Shown here: positions 10,338 through 23,889 of the stretch, piece after piece
Layout of the letters: every line of letters starts with the position of its first letter
How positions within the stretch are numbered: position 1 is the stretch's first letter
Source of the DNA: Macquaria australasica
Lineage: Eukaryota; Chordata; Actinopteri; Centrarchiformes; Percichthyidae
Reading direction: 5' to 3'
DNA: 64,000 bases
NCBI GenBank assembly: GCA_005408345.1
Contig: SEMN01000525.1
Coordinates: 248,001 to 312,000 of the forward strand
Made by a program: the position numbers and the translations under genes
The notes under the pieces: generated by a model
What the model was told of the DNA's origin: nothing
The model's input: only the letters and a program-made list of their open reading frames with translations
Databases searched by the model: none

Positions 10338-12394
10338 GATATGGTGATCACTGGTAGATTTCTTTACAGATGTCCTGAAGCCTTGATGTGGGTTATACTT
10401 CACTTCATTGCTCACAATGCTCTTGAAAATCTAAATTTTTGGTAAATGTAGGAAACCATGCAGTAATAACATGGATGTTCAACCTGCCTCAACTCACTTA
10501 TCTCAGCCTCTGTAGCTGCAAGTCTTTAAACTTCATTTTTATGATGAAATATTGCAAGTATTGACATTTTGTTAGGTTAAGTATTTAGATTAAATATCTC
10601 AAAATCTAAGCCTTCTGTCCATCCCCAGCAAAACAAAACATACATACCAACCTAACAATGACAACACTATGCTAGTGTTACTATGCCGTTACCCATAAAA
10701 ACTGGATGCTGCAGTTGCTGGCTTAGCTGCCTTTGTCATTCCAGTTCAAGCACTGTCCACTACTGCTTGATTAGGTGCAATAAACAGACAAAACATAACG
10801 TATTAATTTTCTATTTCTTATTGGGAATAAATATCTACACATTAAAACAAGAGCGCAGATGCGGGGGATGCATGTCATGCATGTTCTCTGCTGTAGCCAC
10901 TCGGGGACGCCAAAGTGCAAAGTTGCTCTGCCGAGCTTTAAATAAATCAGACACAATTCTATAATCACATTGTGAGGATGTAAAGGGCCAGACAGGACTT
11001 CATTTTGTCAGGATATTCTCATGGGGGCTGGAGAATAATGGGGACATGTCCTCTGTCCATCCCAAATATGCCACTATTACTTCCTCTCTCCCTCTGTCCT
11101 CCTCTCATCATTTCCTTCCTTGCTTTCCTTCCCTCCTATCTATTTTCTTTCTCTCTAGTGAGACCACATGGCAGGGAGGCCACAGATGAGGACTCAGCAC
11201 AGTGAGGTGGAACCACAGCATAGTGAGTGGACCCTTGGGTGCCCCCGAGCATCACCACCTGCGTCTCCTGACCCCCCCCCCCAACACCTCTACATTTACA
11301 CCCCATCACCTCCTTTTACACCCCAAAGGCCCACTGAGGGTGCCTGTGCCCATGGGCACCCGGGGCGTGTTCATTATATACGGTAAGAGGCTGTAAATCA
11401 CCGGGCTCCATCACTGCCAGGACCAGAACTGGCTCATTCTCTCTCTCTCTAAATTCAATTCAGTCCTCTCTCTTCCTCTCTCTCTGGCTGTAGCACTATC
11501 AAATACAGCTGCGAACACAAAACACCCCGCCACAGCAGACAGCAAATTGGCTCTGGCTTTAAAAAAAAAAAACACACACAGACACTTACACACAGACAGT
11601 GCACAACAACGGAATATTAATGAAGGCCTGGTCTGTAAAGAGAGAGTGTGTGTGCAGTGCTGTTAGGGAAGGGAAATAACCCAGCTGCCATGACTGCCTG
11701 TGTTAAAAGCCCACAGTGTGTATTCGTGCATGAGTGCTTGAGCCTATACTGTAGTGTGCATACATCTAATAAAGATATATGAACAAAATAAAGAGGCAAC
11801 ATGGAGCTAAGTATGTGTGTTATACGTGTGGCATGTTAAGAGAAGGTGATGAAACTGCAGGTAGACGGAGGGAAATGAGAAGAAAGGAGCAGTGAGGGTG
11901 AGAAGGAGAGATGACATGATTAAGATGCTGAAATAAACACCATTAAATCAGTTTTTTCTCCCTCGTCCTAAATGGTGATCCAGTGTCAGAGCCCGCTCCG
12001 GCAAGGCTGCTTTCAAAAGATAAGCCAGCAGACAGGTAAAATGAAGCACACGTAATGAATGTCCATAAAAGTGCTTTTTGTTGCTTTCTGTCGTCAGTTG
12101 ATACAACAGAATGGTGATTCAACCAATAACCAAGCTATATCTAGAAAGCTTTCTATGGTAGATGAGCTGCCACACTCTGTCCATTAAAATTAGGGTTGAA
12201 TACTGGGAATTGAGATATTTTTACGGGGAATTCTCGCCAAAATTGACTCCAGTTTCCTGGGAAAAATACCTACGGGAATCAGTGACTTTGTGTACTAAAG
12301 ATTACTGTACAAAATAGATGCCTCAATTATGCCAATAAACCTCATTAACATTATTCATCATACATTATTGTACCATAAAACTGTCGAACCTAAA

Positions 12395-12930
12395 CACTGA
12401 GATTTATCACAAATCTCAAAGCTCTTACTCATCATTGCTCTGTGTATGCTCGGGTTGGATAGTCTGCCTTGTCCATCCGTAGACTTAATCATTGGCATGC
12501 TCTTATTTATAAGGCTGTTCTTGGAGTGCTTCCTTCTTACCTACAGGCCTACATCCTACAACAAAGTATGGGAAGTTAATGTCTTGTCGCTCCCGGGACA
12601 TATTTCTGTTAACCGCCCCCAAAGTCTGTTCTGAACTGGGAAAAAGGGCGTTTAAGTATCCTGCTCCCTTGGCTTGGAATCAGTTGCAAAATCACCTGAA
12701 TCTTAAGGAGCTTGTCTCATTGGACGCATTTAAAGTGATTCTAAATGACTTGGACGCAGGTACATCTGGCTGCAGATGTTTTGAATGTTGAAGAATGATT
12801 TGATGTTTTATAATTCTGTAATTTGTTCTTGTTTTATGTTTGTTTTATGTCTGCAACTGTCTTGGCCAGGACACTCTTGAAAAAGAGATTTTTAATGGTC
12901 CTGGTTAAATAAAGGTTAAATAAAAAAATA
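12395..12930 (+). mobile_element. 5'-truncated, decayed non-LTR retrotransposon (LINE) 3' end
   Basis: Two frames offset by a frameshift (12446-12634 and 12579-12791) together resemble the C-terminal end of a LINE reverse-transcriptase polyprotein: an LGVLPSYL-like segment followed by GKRAFKYPAPLAWNQLQ and a Cys-rich end (GCRCFEC). The 3' tail has GGACACTCTTGAAAAAGAG, then GGTTAAATAAA words ending in an A-rich run, typical of target-primed fish LINEs. The reading frame is broken and everything upstream is missing, so the copy is dead. Clade assignment (L2/CR1-like or other) was not resolved. Confidence 0.75.
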
Positions 12931-14859
12931 AAAAATACTCTGACCAAGAAATGCCATTATTACAGTAATATAACTGGATTTTTCAGCTCCAGCGTTTTTT
13001 CCCCATTTATTTTTCATGCTACTATGGCTGCCTAGAGTCCAGCTGGGTGGCAAAATATTTTTTTTTTTACCATTACTGTGAATCAAAACCTGTAAAGAAA
13101 AACCTTTGCAGATGGTTCAACAGGTAGCTGAATCAGAATGCAGAGCAACAGTCACCAGGTGGAGCATTGGATGTATGAGATCACATGAATGTTACTAATG
13201 TTAACTTAAGTAAACATCCAAGAATAATACTTCCATGACCCAAACAACAAACAAAGATAGTCATGCACTCCCATATGACCACTCACACATACCGTATTAA
13301 AACTGGTAAGAGGTAAAAAGATATTATTTTGTGTACCTAAGATAGTGTACCTTTCAGAGAAATGAATAATGTACAATGATATATAACATAATCTATTAAT
13401 AGGAAATAAAATCTCAGAAAATTAGAATCAACAGCCTTTTATGATTTTCTGCAGTTCAGTTCTTATCCAAACTTAATTTATGGCGAAATGTCCTGGTTTC
13501 TGGAGGAAAAGAGTGATATCTATCTGTGGGAAGAAATCATCTTAAAATCACAGAAAAGCATTCAGAGCTGAACATTCATCACAACGGCTGTGCTTGAGTC
13601 ACATCTTGTGCCTCCAAAATAAATGATGAATCATCCTTAATATAGAGGAAATGACAGGACAAATGAGAACATGTCTTAGTCACCAACCTCTTGTATCGAA
13701 ATATATGCTTAGCAATTAATAGACAATATTAGGTTGAGATGAGTGAGTGATATGGATACAGTGTTCTATGACAGTATGTGACATTTATCAATATCAATAT
13801 ACATCATGATAAAATGCATTTTTTTGGTTTGGCAAGAAGAGGAAGTTGTATGTTGTTTATTAGATGTGGACTGATCTTGCAAGGTGTCACGCAAGACAGT
13901 ACAGAATTAAAATTGTTGGTTCCCATTAGATCTTTGTCTTGACTTTTGCATTACGCTAACCGACAGACCCTTAATAACATAAAAGGTAAGGTAAGGCTTC
14001 CATTGGTTGAGTTGTTGTAGGTGTTCAAAGATAGTTTTGGTTTATTCACTAAAATCTCTCTGAACAGTGCCCTTTGACTCTCCAGGTAGTCCCCTTCAAT
14101 CATAACTCCCAGTGATGAGCTTCATGAGCAGCAGCATGTATGGGTAGCCTGGTGGTGGAGCTTGTTGGGGCTGTATGCAGGTTGGGGGGAAAAGTACTGC
14201 CAACTACTGGGCATGGTTTTTGGGAAAAAATGCCCCAAAACTTTATTTAACATGTACTTTGATTTATGGTTAGTATTCTCCGAATAGAAAAGACAGCGCT
14301 CTTTAGTAAAGATGCAAATATAAAATTTCAAACCAATAAAAATAAGTAAAACTACGTTTTTAATAGAGCAACTTACCTAGAATGTCATTTTTTTTGTTGG
14401 TGTACCATTATTACAGAAAGCACAATATGGTTTTGGTTAAAGCGTCCCTGACTTTGTGTCCTCCCCATGTCTGAAACAAAACCTACACCCTTGTTAATGA
14501 GACTTTGTTTGTATTTTGGATGCATATTGGAAACTGATGAGTTAAAGTGCATGTAGGACAATACCAAAAATGTTATATGGATATGGGCAGATGTCCACAT
14601 TGGATGGACTGTGTTGGATGAGGGCAGTGCACATGTGTCTCTGTATAAACAAACAAGGCTGCATGTAGGTAAACTTCTAAGGCTGATTCTCTGAGGTAAA
14701 AAACGCTGTCTAGCTCTGTCTGTTTTTAAACACTATTTTTGCCCAGCAAAGTGTGAATAAGATTATTAACATCAAAGTGTAAATGTAGAGGAACACCATG
14801 CCTCTACTTATTTTTATTTTTATTTTTTGGTGGAGGAAAATTAGGGCCTATTTCTGGCG

Positions 14860-15330
14860 CCCATGATGGCTGTGTGAGTTGCTGACTTTATAATCCCCTG
14901 ACAAAAGGCTCCACATCATATTTAAACGATTGCTTTCACGGCTGGCTCATTGTGATTTAACACACGCCCACAGTGGGATGAGGTTCAAAGTGGCGTGAGG
15001 CTGCAAAGTCTCATCTGCAGCTCCAGAGACGAGCTGAGGTGACATTTGCGTCGCCCGGGTGGGCAGGTGGATCAGAGACGCTGCTTGTGTCCTCTCCAAT
15101 GTCTGGCAGACAGAGCAGATGTGTGCATCGCTACTGTACAGGCGGCTCAAGCAGCTCCGTCCACCTCCTACCCCAATCCCCCCCTCCCCAAGCCGCTTTC
15201 ACCATCACACACTAATGGTGTATTCGCCTGACTTGTAAATAGGGCCGACTGCTCTCATCTCACTGCCTTTCGTTTCAAATATTTATCCGTGAGCTGGTGA
15301 GCTAAATCGGCTCTGACAGTGAGACTGTTA
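14860..15330. promoter_or_regulatory. Candidate conserved non-coding element (intronic)
   Basis: This GC-balanced block holds few repeats and includes TTTAAACGATTGC, TTGTGATTTAACACACGCCC, a CGTCGCCCGGG segment and AAATATTTATCCGTG. It ends against a long (GA)n tract. The frames at 14947-15231 run on both strands and have no domain. Conservation is an inference only. Confidence 0.3.
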
Positions 15331-15355
15331 TTTAAGGTCGCAGACAGGCGGCTGG

Positions 15356-15357
<2 letters not shown>

Positions 15358-15403
<46 letters not shown>
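15358..15403 (+). repeat. (GA)n microsatellite
   Basis: About 23 GA dinucleotides form a pure purine tract, which has potential for triplex (H-DNA) structure. Confidence 0.95.
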
Positions 15404-15408
<5 letters not shown>

Positions 15409-16169
15409 GGGGATAAAAAAGCATCCATCCCTCGCCGGTGAAATGGGATTCATTTCCATGTGTTCATATTCTGTCATGGTTACGGGTTGTCCTCCCCCCC
15501 CCCCACACTCTGAATAGCTGCACCCGTCAGGCTACCTCTGCTCCCTCACAACAATGTATTAGTATCCTGGCCTCGCCTCAGTGGAGAGCCTGCACTGAGA
15601 GAATTACTCGTGGACTGAATAAAGAAAAAAAAACAGTCACTGTAAATAAATAAGCTTTGTCTGACTGCTGCAGAATTCATTTTGCGTTGACCTGAATTAA
15701 TGCTGTTTATTCAGCTGAGCGTAGGGATAACATAATTCGCTGCCATTTCCTAAAATAAAACATGGCTTTTTACTTTGCGTTATACTGTAAGCTATATTTG
15801 TCCATGACACTCCTTGTCGTGGTGTTTTTTGCAGGTCTTTTTCCCCTCACTATGGCTGTACACAACTCACTTTGTTTCAAGGTCAGCTATTCTATTACCC
15901 TAATACCCCAAAATGGGAGGTGGTTATATACTGTATGATAATCTGAGAAAAAAAAAAAACTTTCTATGTGAAAGCACAAAGAAATAAAAAAAGAAAGGAT
16001 TCAGGATGCAACGTTTGAGCTCAACACACACACAAACACACACACAATATCCCCGATTTAAGACTTAAATGTAAGAAGAAGAAATACAAACAGAAAAAAA
16101 CTGTGCGATTAGTTAGATATTCACCTGGGAAAATCAGAAAACCTTAAGTTTGAAAGTTTGAAGAAGGAT

Positions 16170-16325
16170 GTTACTTTCACATGTGAAATGTCACATGAAA
16201 AACACATGTGCCCATATCATGTGACTATCACATGAGAAATGAAACTGAAAAAAAGTGCCTATGTGTGAAGTGGTGTTTCACGTTTGATTAACATGTGTGT
16301 TTAACATATAACAAACACATGCTTT
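16170..16325. repeat. Cluster of CACATG/CATGTG words with a 14-bp perfect palindrome
   Basis: TTTCACATGTGAAA at 16175-16188 is a perfect palindrome. TCACATGAAA, ACACATGTGCCC, ATCATGTGACT and ATCACATGAGAAA follow, then TTTCACG and ACATGTGTGT further on. CACATG is an E-box core (USF, MITF/TFE type), but the arrangement also looks like an imperfect minisatellite or the remnant of a fish repeat. Function is unknown. Confidence 0.55.
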
Positions 16326-16419
16326 TAAACCTGATATATTAATCTAGTGCAGCTACTGGTACCACAATGTTTGGGGCACTATTAGGCAAGGCCGGATTTA
16401 CCTGCTAAGGGGGCCCTGA

Positions 16420-16613
16420 GTCAAAAATGAGCTTCTGGGCTCCCCATTAAACACTAATGAATTTAGGAATATGCACCATGTTTAAACACAGTGTCAGCTG
16501 AAATAATTAAGATCTTAAAACTAGATTTTGATACAGGGACTATCTTTAACACAGTGCCTCATTGTCAGGTAACAAAGCAGGTCACACCTTAAGGCCTTTA
16601 TCATGTCAACAGA
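16420..16613 (+). repeat. Diverged dispersed repeat, copy B (partner near 1643)
   Basis: Colinear with copy A at about 1643-1905, it shares CAAAAATGAGCT, GGAATATG followed by ACCATG and TTTAAACACA, and CCTTAAGGCC, with different spacing between blocks. Family not recognised. Confidence 0.45.
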
Positions 16614-17593
16614 TGTTTTGTTTTAGTAGCAACATATTCCCATATACCCAAACAAAGCTCCTGAAATGTTCAGGCTCGTCCACGCCATAACTCAGCAACT
16701 AATGCCGCACTCAGACATTAGTGCCCTAACTCTCTTCAAATTGTTTCAATGATTAAAAATGTCTGAAATAAAATCTTTAAAATGACACTGATCCCTGATC
16801 TTCTTTTATGACAAATCCTTGATGTCAATATGAATCCTTTCTGCGCTGTCTGCTGTGCTCTGTTAGCAGTTTGGTAGAAACAGAATACATTCAAGTGTGC
16901 TCTTTTGAGAATAATAAAAGGGACAGACACAAATGGTGATGCAAGTTCGCTGCAAATTCTCATTTGAGCATGACCAACAGACTAATTTCCTGACCAGAGA
17001 TGCTGCAGCAGCATTGCACTGGTGCACCTGAGGCACTGTGGAAACGGGGTTGGACCAGGAGGAATGAATTATTAGTAGGTGTGATAGGAGTATGGCAAAT
17101 TAAAAGGTCATCATTCTAGTTATTCTAGTCAATATTTTAACAGACAGTTTAGATAACAACTAATAACTTGAGGGAGCTGAGCTTGAAGGTAAGGCTCTTG
17201 ATGTGTCTTCCAACCCTCACCTCTGGTCGAAGCTCTGGATAGTGACTGCCTGGCATAGGTTTCCTTCACTGGGTGTCTGAGCAGCATTAGGGGCAGAAGG
17301 AGAAGCTCAGACTTCACAAGAAGTGCAAAATAAGATCTACTGCACCCTCATGTCATCTGATAGGGATGTCTCCCAGAGGCTTACCTGTGCGAATATTTTG
17401 CATTAAAATGGGAAGATCAGGGCTACGCTACTTAGTTTGCAACCACAACCCAGACCTGGAGCAGGTGCTGAAAATGAATAGATGGATAATACGCTATGGA
17501 GCACACCAATGCTTCCATTTTTATCAGTGATGAAATGATGAACTTTAGGCCTTACCAGCGTAGTGAAGATGGTTAGTGAGTGCTTCCACTGAC

Positions 17594-17764
17594 CTGTGTG
17601 TGAGCGTAGGTGACGTTTGAGTGCAGTATGGCTGGGGAAAGTCCGGTTGCATTCACTGCAAATGTAGCTGCGAACACCGGCGTGGACCTCCATGTGCTGC
17701 TGCAATGCCGTCTGGGTCTGGAAACGCTTCCCACAAAGCAGGCAAAAGATGGCCATGTCTGACC
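17594..17764 (-). CDS. zbtb16: zbtb16 internal exon: zinc fingers 4-5
   Basis: This exon of 171 nt (57 codons, phase 1 at both ends) encodes two complete C2H2 fingers of PLZF: CLLCGKRFQTQTALQQHMEVH and CSECNRTFPSHTALKRHLRSH. The linker between them is the family-specific AGVRSYI rather than TGEKP. The acceptor is a good pyrimidine-rich tract ending CTCTGCAG at 17765; the exon begins GG-TCA-GAC-ATG-GCC, giving GSDMAIF. The ATG in this stretch is internal and not a start codon. The donor after CACACAG is GTCAGT. Human PLZF, as I recall it, has TDMAVF at the start. A second AG lies six bases inside the exon and would delete Gly-Ser if used, but the family sequence favours the first. Confidence 0.97.
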
Positions 17765-20114
17765 CTGCAGAGCAAGAGACACAACAGGGGAGTTAGTGAA
17801 GAGAGCTGTGAAGGATGATTTCATTTACAACTTGGGTCTTATTTTCGTAGTTTCATGTCTCTTGGCCCATCGCACGTCTTTTTAGAGATGTCGAAATAAT
17901 TCAAGATCTCAGTAATTAACACTGTGAGTACAATCTTATTATTCCTGATAGGACAAAACAGACCTAAGTTCTAATAAAAAGGCCAGGGATATCACCTTCC
18001 CCCACAACACTTCATGGTAGACAACCAATGCCAGCTTTTCTCAAACAAATCACACTAAAGGTTGTGCATGCACAATCATAAAGGATACACAGGATATGCA
18101 ACAACTCAGGTGAGTTTACAGTTTACTAACTGTGCCTTCATAGGCTTACATGAAGCATACTGTATTTATAGGATTAAAAGGTGCGCACAATACTCATGTT
18201 TCAGGGTGGGTGAGTAGAAAGATAAAGATCTCCTATGCAATACTTCAATCGAATCTTGACTCCAGTGAGCACTGTGCATTTTTCTCCAGCAGAGATAAAG
18301 AGCGCACAGTTGCAAGCCCACAAAGACATAAAATCACAAACACAGGAACAAACACACACACTTGCACACTCCCTTGAACACACTCCCTTCACACTTTTTC
18401 AATTACCAGGCTGGGGAAAACTCTGGGGAAGGACTGAGTGTTTGGAGTTCAGTTTCTATTTCATCAGTCAATAACACATCTTTGGGGCAAAGCTGACACT
18501 AATTTAAAAATCTATGAAGAGCAGCCCGCCTCATGTTCATAACCACTGGAGGAGGAGGAGGGCCCACGACAGCCTCCACGCCAGATCAATCACTGTCTCG
18601 GCGGCTATGCACGCTAAAGAACGGGGATGGAGGGAGGATGCACCGCTGGAGGATGATGATAGGAGGAAGAACAGTGAAGAGCTGATGGATAGCAGGTAAA
18701 GATAGGAGATACATTTTGTAGCAGAGGAAGGCAATCTACAAACCAAAGGGAGGGGGAAAAAAAACAAATTTTTTTGCATGTAGGGGAAAGAAAGAAATAT
18801 TGACAAACCTTCCCATTCTGACTTTAGCCATGTTTCATTTTCTGTTGTACAGGAGAGAAAGCAGGTGTGTCTGCAGGAGTTTAGACTTTTCATTAGATCC
18901 TTGTTGAACACTCATGACTGAAAGCCTGAGGTACTAATCTGTCAGCCCTACAGGTGAGGATGATTCCTAACATCCTGGTGACCTATTGACCTTTTCTCTA
19001 GGCTCACCATCAGGGCAGATTTTCCACTTGTACACAAGAAATGTTAGATTCTATTGGACAGATTGCCATACAGTTTGCTGAGCACATTCATGCTACATTG
19101 AGGATAAAACCCTCTGATTGCCACTGTGGAGTTTCCTCCAGCTCCACCTCTGGAAAAACTTCCTGTTAGCTTTGTCACGCGCTGCATGAACATTACAGCC
19201 TCTACAGACCGCCTGCATCGTTTTAGTCTAAGTTCAGATGGATTTCATGTTTATCTACTATTTTAATTGGGATTGGCTTGGTGGTACAAACATGACTCAA
19301 TATTTGGTCTTCTAGGGTGCCAAGAACTCTCTGGTAAATGCCATTGTTCATGTTAACTACCAAGTTCTTACCCCCGTTTTTTCTCCCAAATAAACTGGGA
19401 ACATAAATTGCATCACTTCTTCTGTACAACTGGACTTTTGCCAAAGACCTGCAGGCACACTGTGTCAAATGTAAAACCTTTCAGTGACTGGATGTAGGTT
19501 CAGTTGTTGTCGTGTTATATCAATTTGTATATAACACAAAATGTACTAGTTAGCGTAAATGGAAACTAGTGCATGCATGTAACTAGTGCTAAACTAGCTT
19601 TCTCCTGTTTTTTATTTCCTTTGCTCTTCTCCTCCTCTCTGCTTTTATCAATGAAGAGGCTATTGACTGGGGTCGATTGCTTCTGGAATACCCTCTAGGA
19701 CTCCAGGTACTTAAGTGGCTTTGATTGACAGGCATGCCTCCTATTCACTTCTAATCTCTCTCTACCTCACTCCCTTACTCTCTTAGTTCATCGTGTAAGG
19801 TTTGGCTCTAGTCAGTGGACCAGCATAAGCAGAGGACTTCTTCCTCCAGGCCACTTCAGACCAAATAATTCACGGTCGCATTACAGATGTAAAGTAACAC
19901 ACCATTATTGTTGTTGCTTGGACAGGTAGAAAAAGAAAACAGCCGAATGTGACCGAGACAGTGAGAGAGGAGGGGAGGGGGTGTTGAGAGAGACTTTAGA
20001 TGGAGAATTAGGGGGAAAAAAAAGGTTTTGGAATGTAAAAGGTTATCAGACCTCTGACCTAGGTCAGGTCTAGGCTAAGGCGTGGACATGGTGGAAATAT
20101 GAAACCCGGGTACC

Positions 20115-20118
<4 letters not shown>

Positions 20119-20196
<78 letters not shown>
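20119..20196 (+). repeat. (CA)39 microsatellite
   Basis: Seventy-eight bases of uninterrupted CA dinucleotides, probably length-polymorphic. Alternating purine-pyrimidine tracts of this length can adopt Z-DNA. Confidence 0.97.
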
Positions 20197-20199
<3 letters not shown>

Positions 20200-23100
20200 C
20201 TGGTGAACAATAAACAGAAGCACCACATGAAATAGACTTTTACTTTGAAGTCAGGGCAGTTATAGTGGCGAGTCACATTAAGCAGAATGCGTGTGTCAGC
20301 AAGTATGTGTCAACTTTATAAGAAGTCCGACAGTCACTCCGTTTATAGGTGTGTTTTCAAAGCAACACAAGACAGCTGAGAGAGCAAACAGTCAATGTGA
20401 CACACACAGACAAAACTGAAACTGGTAAAGAACAAAGGTGATAAGTAGAAACGAACCACTAGGAAATGATGGACATTTAAACATGCTGCTTTCTAAGTAA
20501 TGAAAAACCAAGTACTCAAAACGGATGACATCTAGGATCCAGCTTCTACTTATTGAGCTTTGAAGAGCTGCTATTTATGCCAGCTCTGTATTTAATGCCA
20601 AACATAGACATGTATACCCTAATGTAAGGAGGACAGAAAACCAAAAAGACAGACAATATGGCTTGAGAGGTCTTTCAGCTGTTTAACTCTATCCTGCACT
20701 TCATTACAAAAATCCAGCTACCTCCATAGCATATCCAATCAGCAGATAAAAAAACATCATTGAATTGGATAGGACATAGTTTTCCATCTCAGTAATCACT
20801 CAAAGAGCTGGATGCTTTCTGTCTTCAAGAAGGGTCTAATGTTGAGTACTCTCAATGCCAAACGTGGGCCACTATGAGGCCTTGAAAAAGACAAATGATG
20901 CATGGAAACATACCGCTGGGGTAATGAACTACGTTGTGCGCCAGTTATAGCAGCAACATAAAAAAATAACTGCCTGTTACTGTAAGAGACAAGATCTGTT
21001 TGTGTGAACACATCATGAATTTGGATTTTCCAGCACCAGCAACTGCCAAAGATGGTGGTAGGTAGTAAATGCAAATCCAGGCTTTGAAACCTCCTTTCAT
21101 AAAACTATGGGTGACATCCCAGATGTTACATCCATGCTTTTCAACAGTCAATGTGGGTAAACTACTTGCTACTCGCTATCATTTCCCCCTTCTTGTCTGC
21201 AAACCACAGTTTGTAGTAAAGTGTAGTGCGATCCCTGATTAGTGTTAGACAAAATTAAGTGGTACAAACTATACAGTCAGTGCAGGGAATAATGTGTGTG
21301 TGTTGCGGGAAAGTGAGCAAAGGTGTTGTCGGCCGCTGATAGATGAAGAGAGCAGTGGAGAGATAAAAAAGGAAGGAAAGGTGGGAGAAAAGTAGTTGAC
21401 CCAGGAGGTCCATTACAGTGTAAAATTGAGTCAGCCCAAAGTGACACCTGAATGGAGGAGCTGGAGGAGCCGGAGTGGTGGGGGGTTCTTAGTCTCAGTC
21501 CTGTTTGGCTGTTTTGGAATAATTTACCTCCTCTAACCAGCCTCTCTCTCCTTCTCCCGCCATCTATTTATAAAGGCTCGGGCAGTTTGTGGCTGTTTGT
21601 GTGTGTGTGGCCGCGGCAGTGCCGGCAGTATCTTAATGGGCCTGGAGTGGCAGGGCTGCTGTTATTTAAGTGGGGGACGGACGGAGGCCGGTAATGGAGA
21701 GGAATACTCCCCGATGGGAGGTGACAGTGGCCGGATGGGCACAGAGCAGAGAAATGGCCTAAGGGTATAGGCTGGCCATCGAGGTAGGCACTTTTACTGA
21801 TTCTGATGTGCAGCAGGGTAACCAAAACCACCCACCCACCAGCTCTAAAAAAAAGTCTGGGAAAGTATTTAGAGATCTCAATTAATGACCTTAAACTTAT
21901 TTAAAAGAACTTAGGGTCTCAATAGGTAATTTTACTAAGGCTTAAAGAGAAGTGACTGAAGTGAAGAAGGTGAGCAGTAAAACCAAACTATAGGCTTCAA
22001 AACATCTCTCAGAGACATAAATGTGATGCCACCCACAGATTCTACATGCTTGGTTTTCTACAGTCTATGCTCCTTACTTTCGGAAAACCCTGAGAACCTT
22101 AGCTGAAAATTCTAGAAAAGCTCCTCGTTGCACATGTGAACACAAGCTTTCTCACTCTAAACGTGTATGAGCAAACACAGAATTTACTAAAATGTTTTGT
22201 GCACACAGCGCTATCTTAGAAGCTCAACAGGAAGCTGTAATGTTTGACTTTAACAACTCAACGACATGTTTCAAGATGAGTATCACAGTCCGCAGTCCTG
22301 CTCGAAATCCAGCCTGAACGCTTGTGTTTCTTGGGCTGTAGTGGAGACAGTTAAATGTGTCCTGACTGTGGCCTGCAATGCAGCGTGCTGAACAGAGGAC
22401 CTGCCAGAGTTAATGAGGCAGAGAGCAGCGGGACCTCAGCACAAGGTGTTCAATCACAGGCCATTACCACAGCCCTCAACCTATGTTACTGCTTGCTCTT
22501 GTCAATAGCAATCTATAATAAGCTATGGTTTATCTATAGAGGGGGCAGAATAGTGACTAAATGTAGGCTTCTGTATCCTAAAACGCCTGCATTAATTGTA
22601 GGTGTCTCAGTTTGAGGTCTAATAACAGACACATGATCCCAAAGTCACTACAACATGATTTATGATGGCTTTGTGAGTTGCTGCCTTCAAGTACTGCTTA
22701 TAAATCTGACTTCTGAGCTTCATATCTCATAAATACGATTCATCTTGAGCATGAATGTTCATTCCTGACCTGGAAACAGTAGTTTAACAAAAGAAAAACT
22801 GTGGTTGAAAGCTCTGGAAAAAAAAACTAGTAACTGATTTAAGTTGTTTTTTGGCAAAATAATTGATTTATCCTATGTTTAAGGTTTACCTCTCTAATAG
22901 CAAAATGGCCTCTGCAACAGATGGTTGTTATTTCTTCTTACAGCTTGAGAGTTTTTCATTTAATTTTAGAAGCTGTAGTTAGTGGTGCAATACTAAAATG
23001 TTGTCGTTGAGAAAAAGTGCATACGGTAGCACAGAGTGAAAGAACCCTGACGAAGGTGTGAAGAAGAAGAACGGCCACCACAGATCATTAAGCTGTACGT

Positions 23101-23889
23101 GTGCACAAATGTTGGAGGTGCATTTTTAAAAACAGTCAGTCAGTTGGACTATTCTTGCTTTACATCAGCAAACACAGGCTTCAACAATCAGTCACAACAC
23201 CCACCCAACCAACCAGGTGCTCTGTTGATTTCTCAGCTCTGCTAGCTGCCACCACCTGCCAGTCACCACAAACACCAGTCACAACAGTCCTGCCTATGTC
23301 GGCAGAGAAAGGTGTGAGAAAGCAGAGGTGAGGTTCCTGCTGCTCTTTAGCGTCGTCTGTGTTTGTTGTTACTCTCATCTGCAATCAGGTTTCATCACAC
23401 ATCAGATCACAGCCGTTCTGAAAAGGTCGCCGAGCACCTTTTTACCTCCACCTCCATGGGGTGTCACCAGAGAAATGCATCTTGTCATGAACAAACAAAT
23501 AAATGCCTTCTGTAATTTACTCGGAAAAGGTCCCCAATGAAATGTTAGGGTACGTCCCTAACACTCAGGACTTCACACTGTAGTCATCATTTCTGGCATA
23601 TCGCTGGCTAGCAGGACCCCCTGTGGGCAACTGTTGCTGTCTGTAACACTGCGGGGAAGCTAACAGTCCAATCACCGTACAGTTTTACCTAAAAGGTGCC
23701 CCTCGGACCCCACAACCATCACCATCTTACACACAAGAGACCAACAAAAACTGCTCTCACAAATCAAACACGGACACTGAACAAAGTGACATACAATGTG
23801 GAAAACATTTTTTTTAAACTTTAAAGCAAGCTAAGGGAAAATTAAAGAGGATAATCAGGGTTCAAGAGGTTCAAGAATGTTTAATGATG

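Larger units (their letters stand above)
8125..17593 (-). other. zbtb16: zbtb16 intron between the ZF4-5 and ZF6-7 exons (9475 bp)
   Basis: Donor GTCAGT begins at 17593 and the acceptor is the CAGCAG pair at 8119-8124. Contents seen are candidate conserved blocks near 9880-10085 and 14860-15330, a (TA)n tract at 10246-10316, a decayed LINE 3' end at about 12395-12930, a (GA)n tract at 15358-15403, a CACATG-rich cluster at 16170-16325 and a dispersed repeat at about 16420-16613. No coding gene is recognisable. Frames near 9027-9315, 11005-11396 and 15438-15653 are short and family-less. Confidence 0.9.

Noticed and set aside
11042..11051. p53-type half-site GGACATGTCC
   Set aside because: No second half-site lies next to it; single half-sites are common by chance.
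17760..17764. Second AG six bases inside the ZF4-5 exon as an alternative acceptor
   Set aside because: It would delete Gly-Ser from the linker, and the upstream AG has the better pyrimidine tract and gives the family sequence.
17573..17824. Minus-strand frame overlapping the ZF4-5 exon in another register
   Set aside because: It is a shadow of the real exon and breaks the zinc finger pattern.
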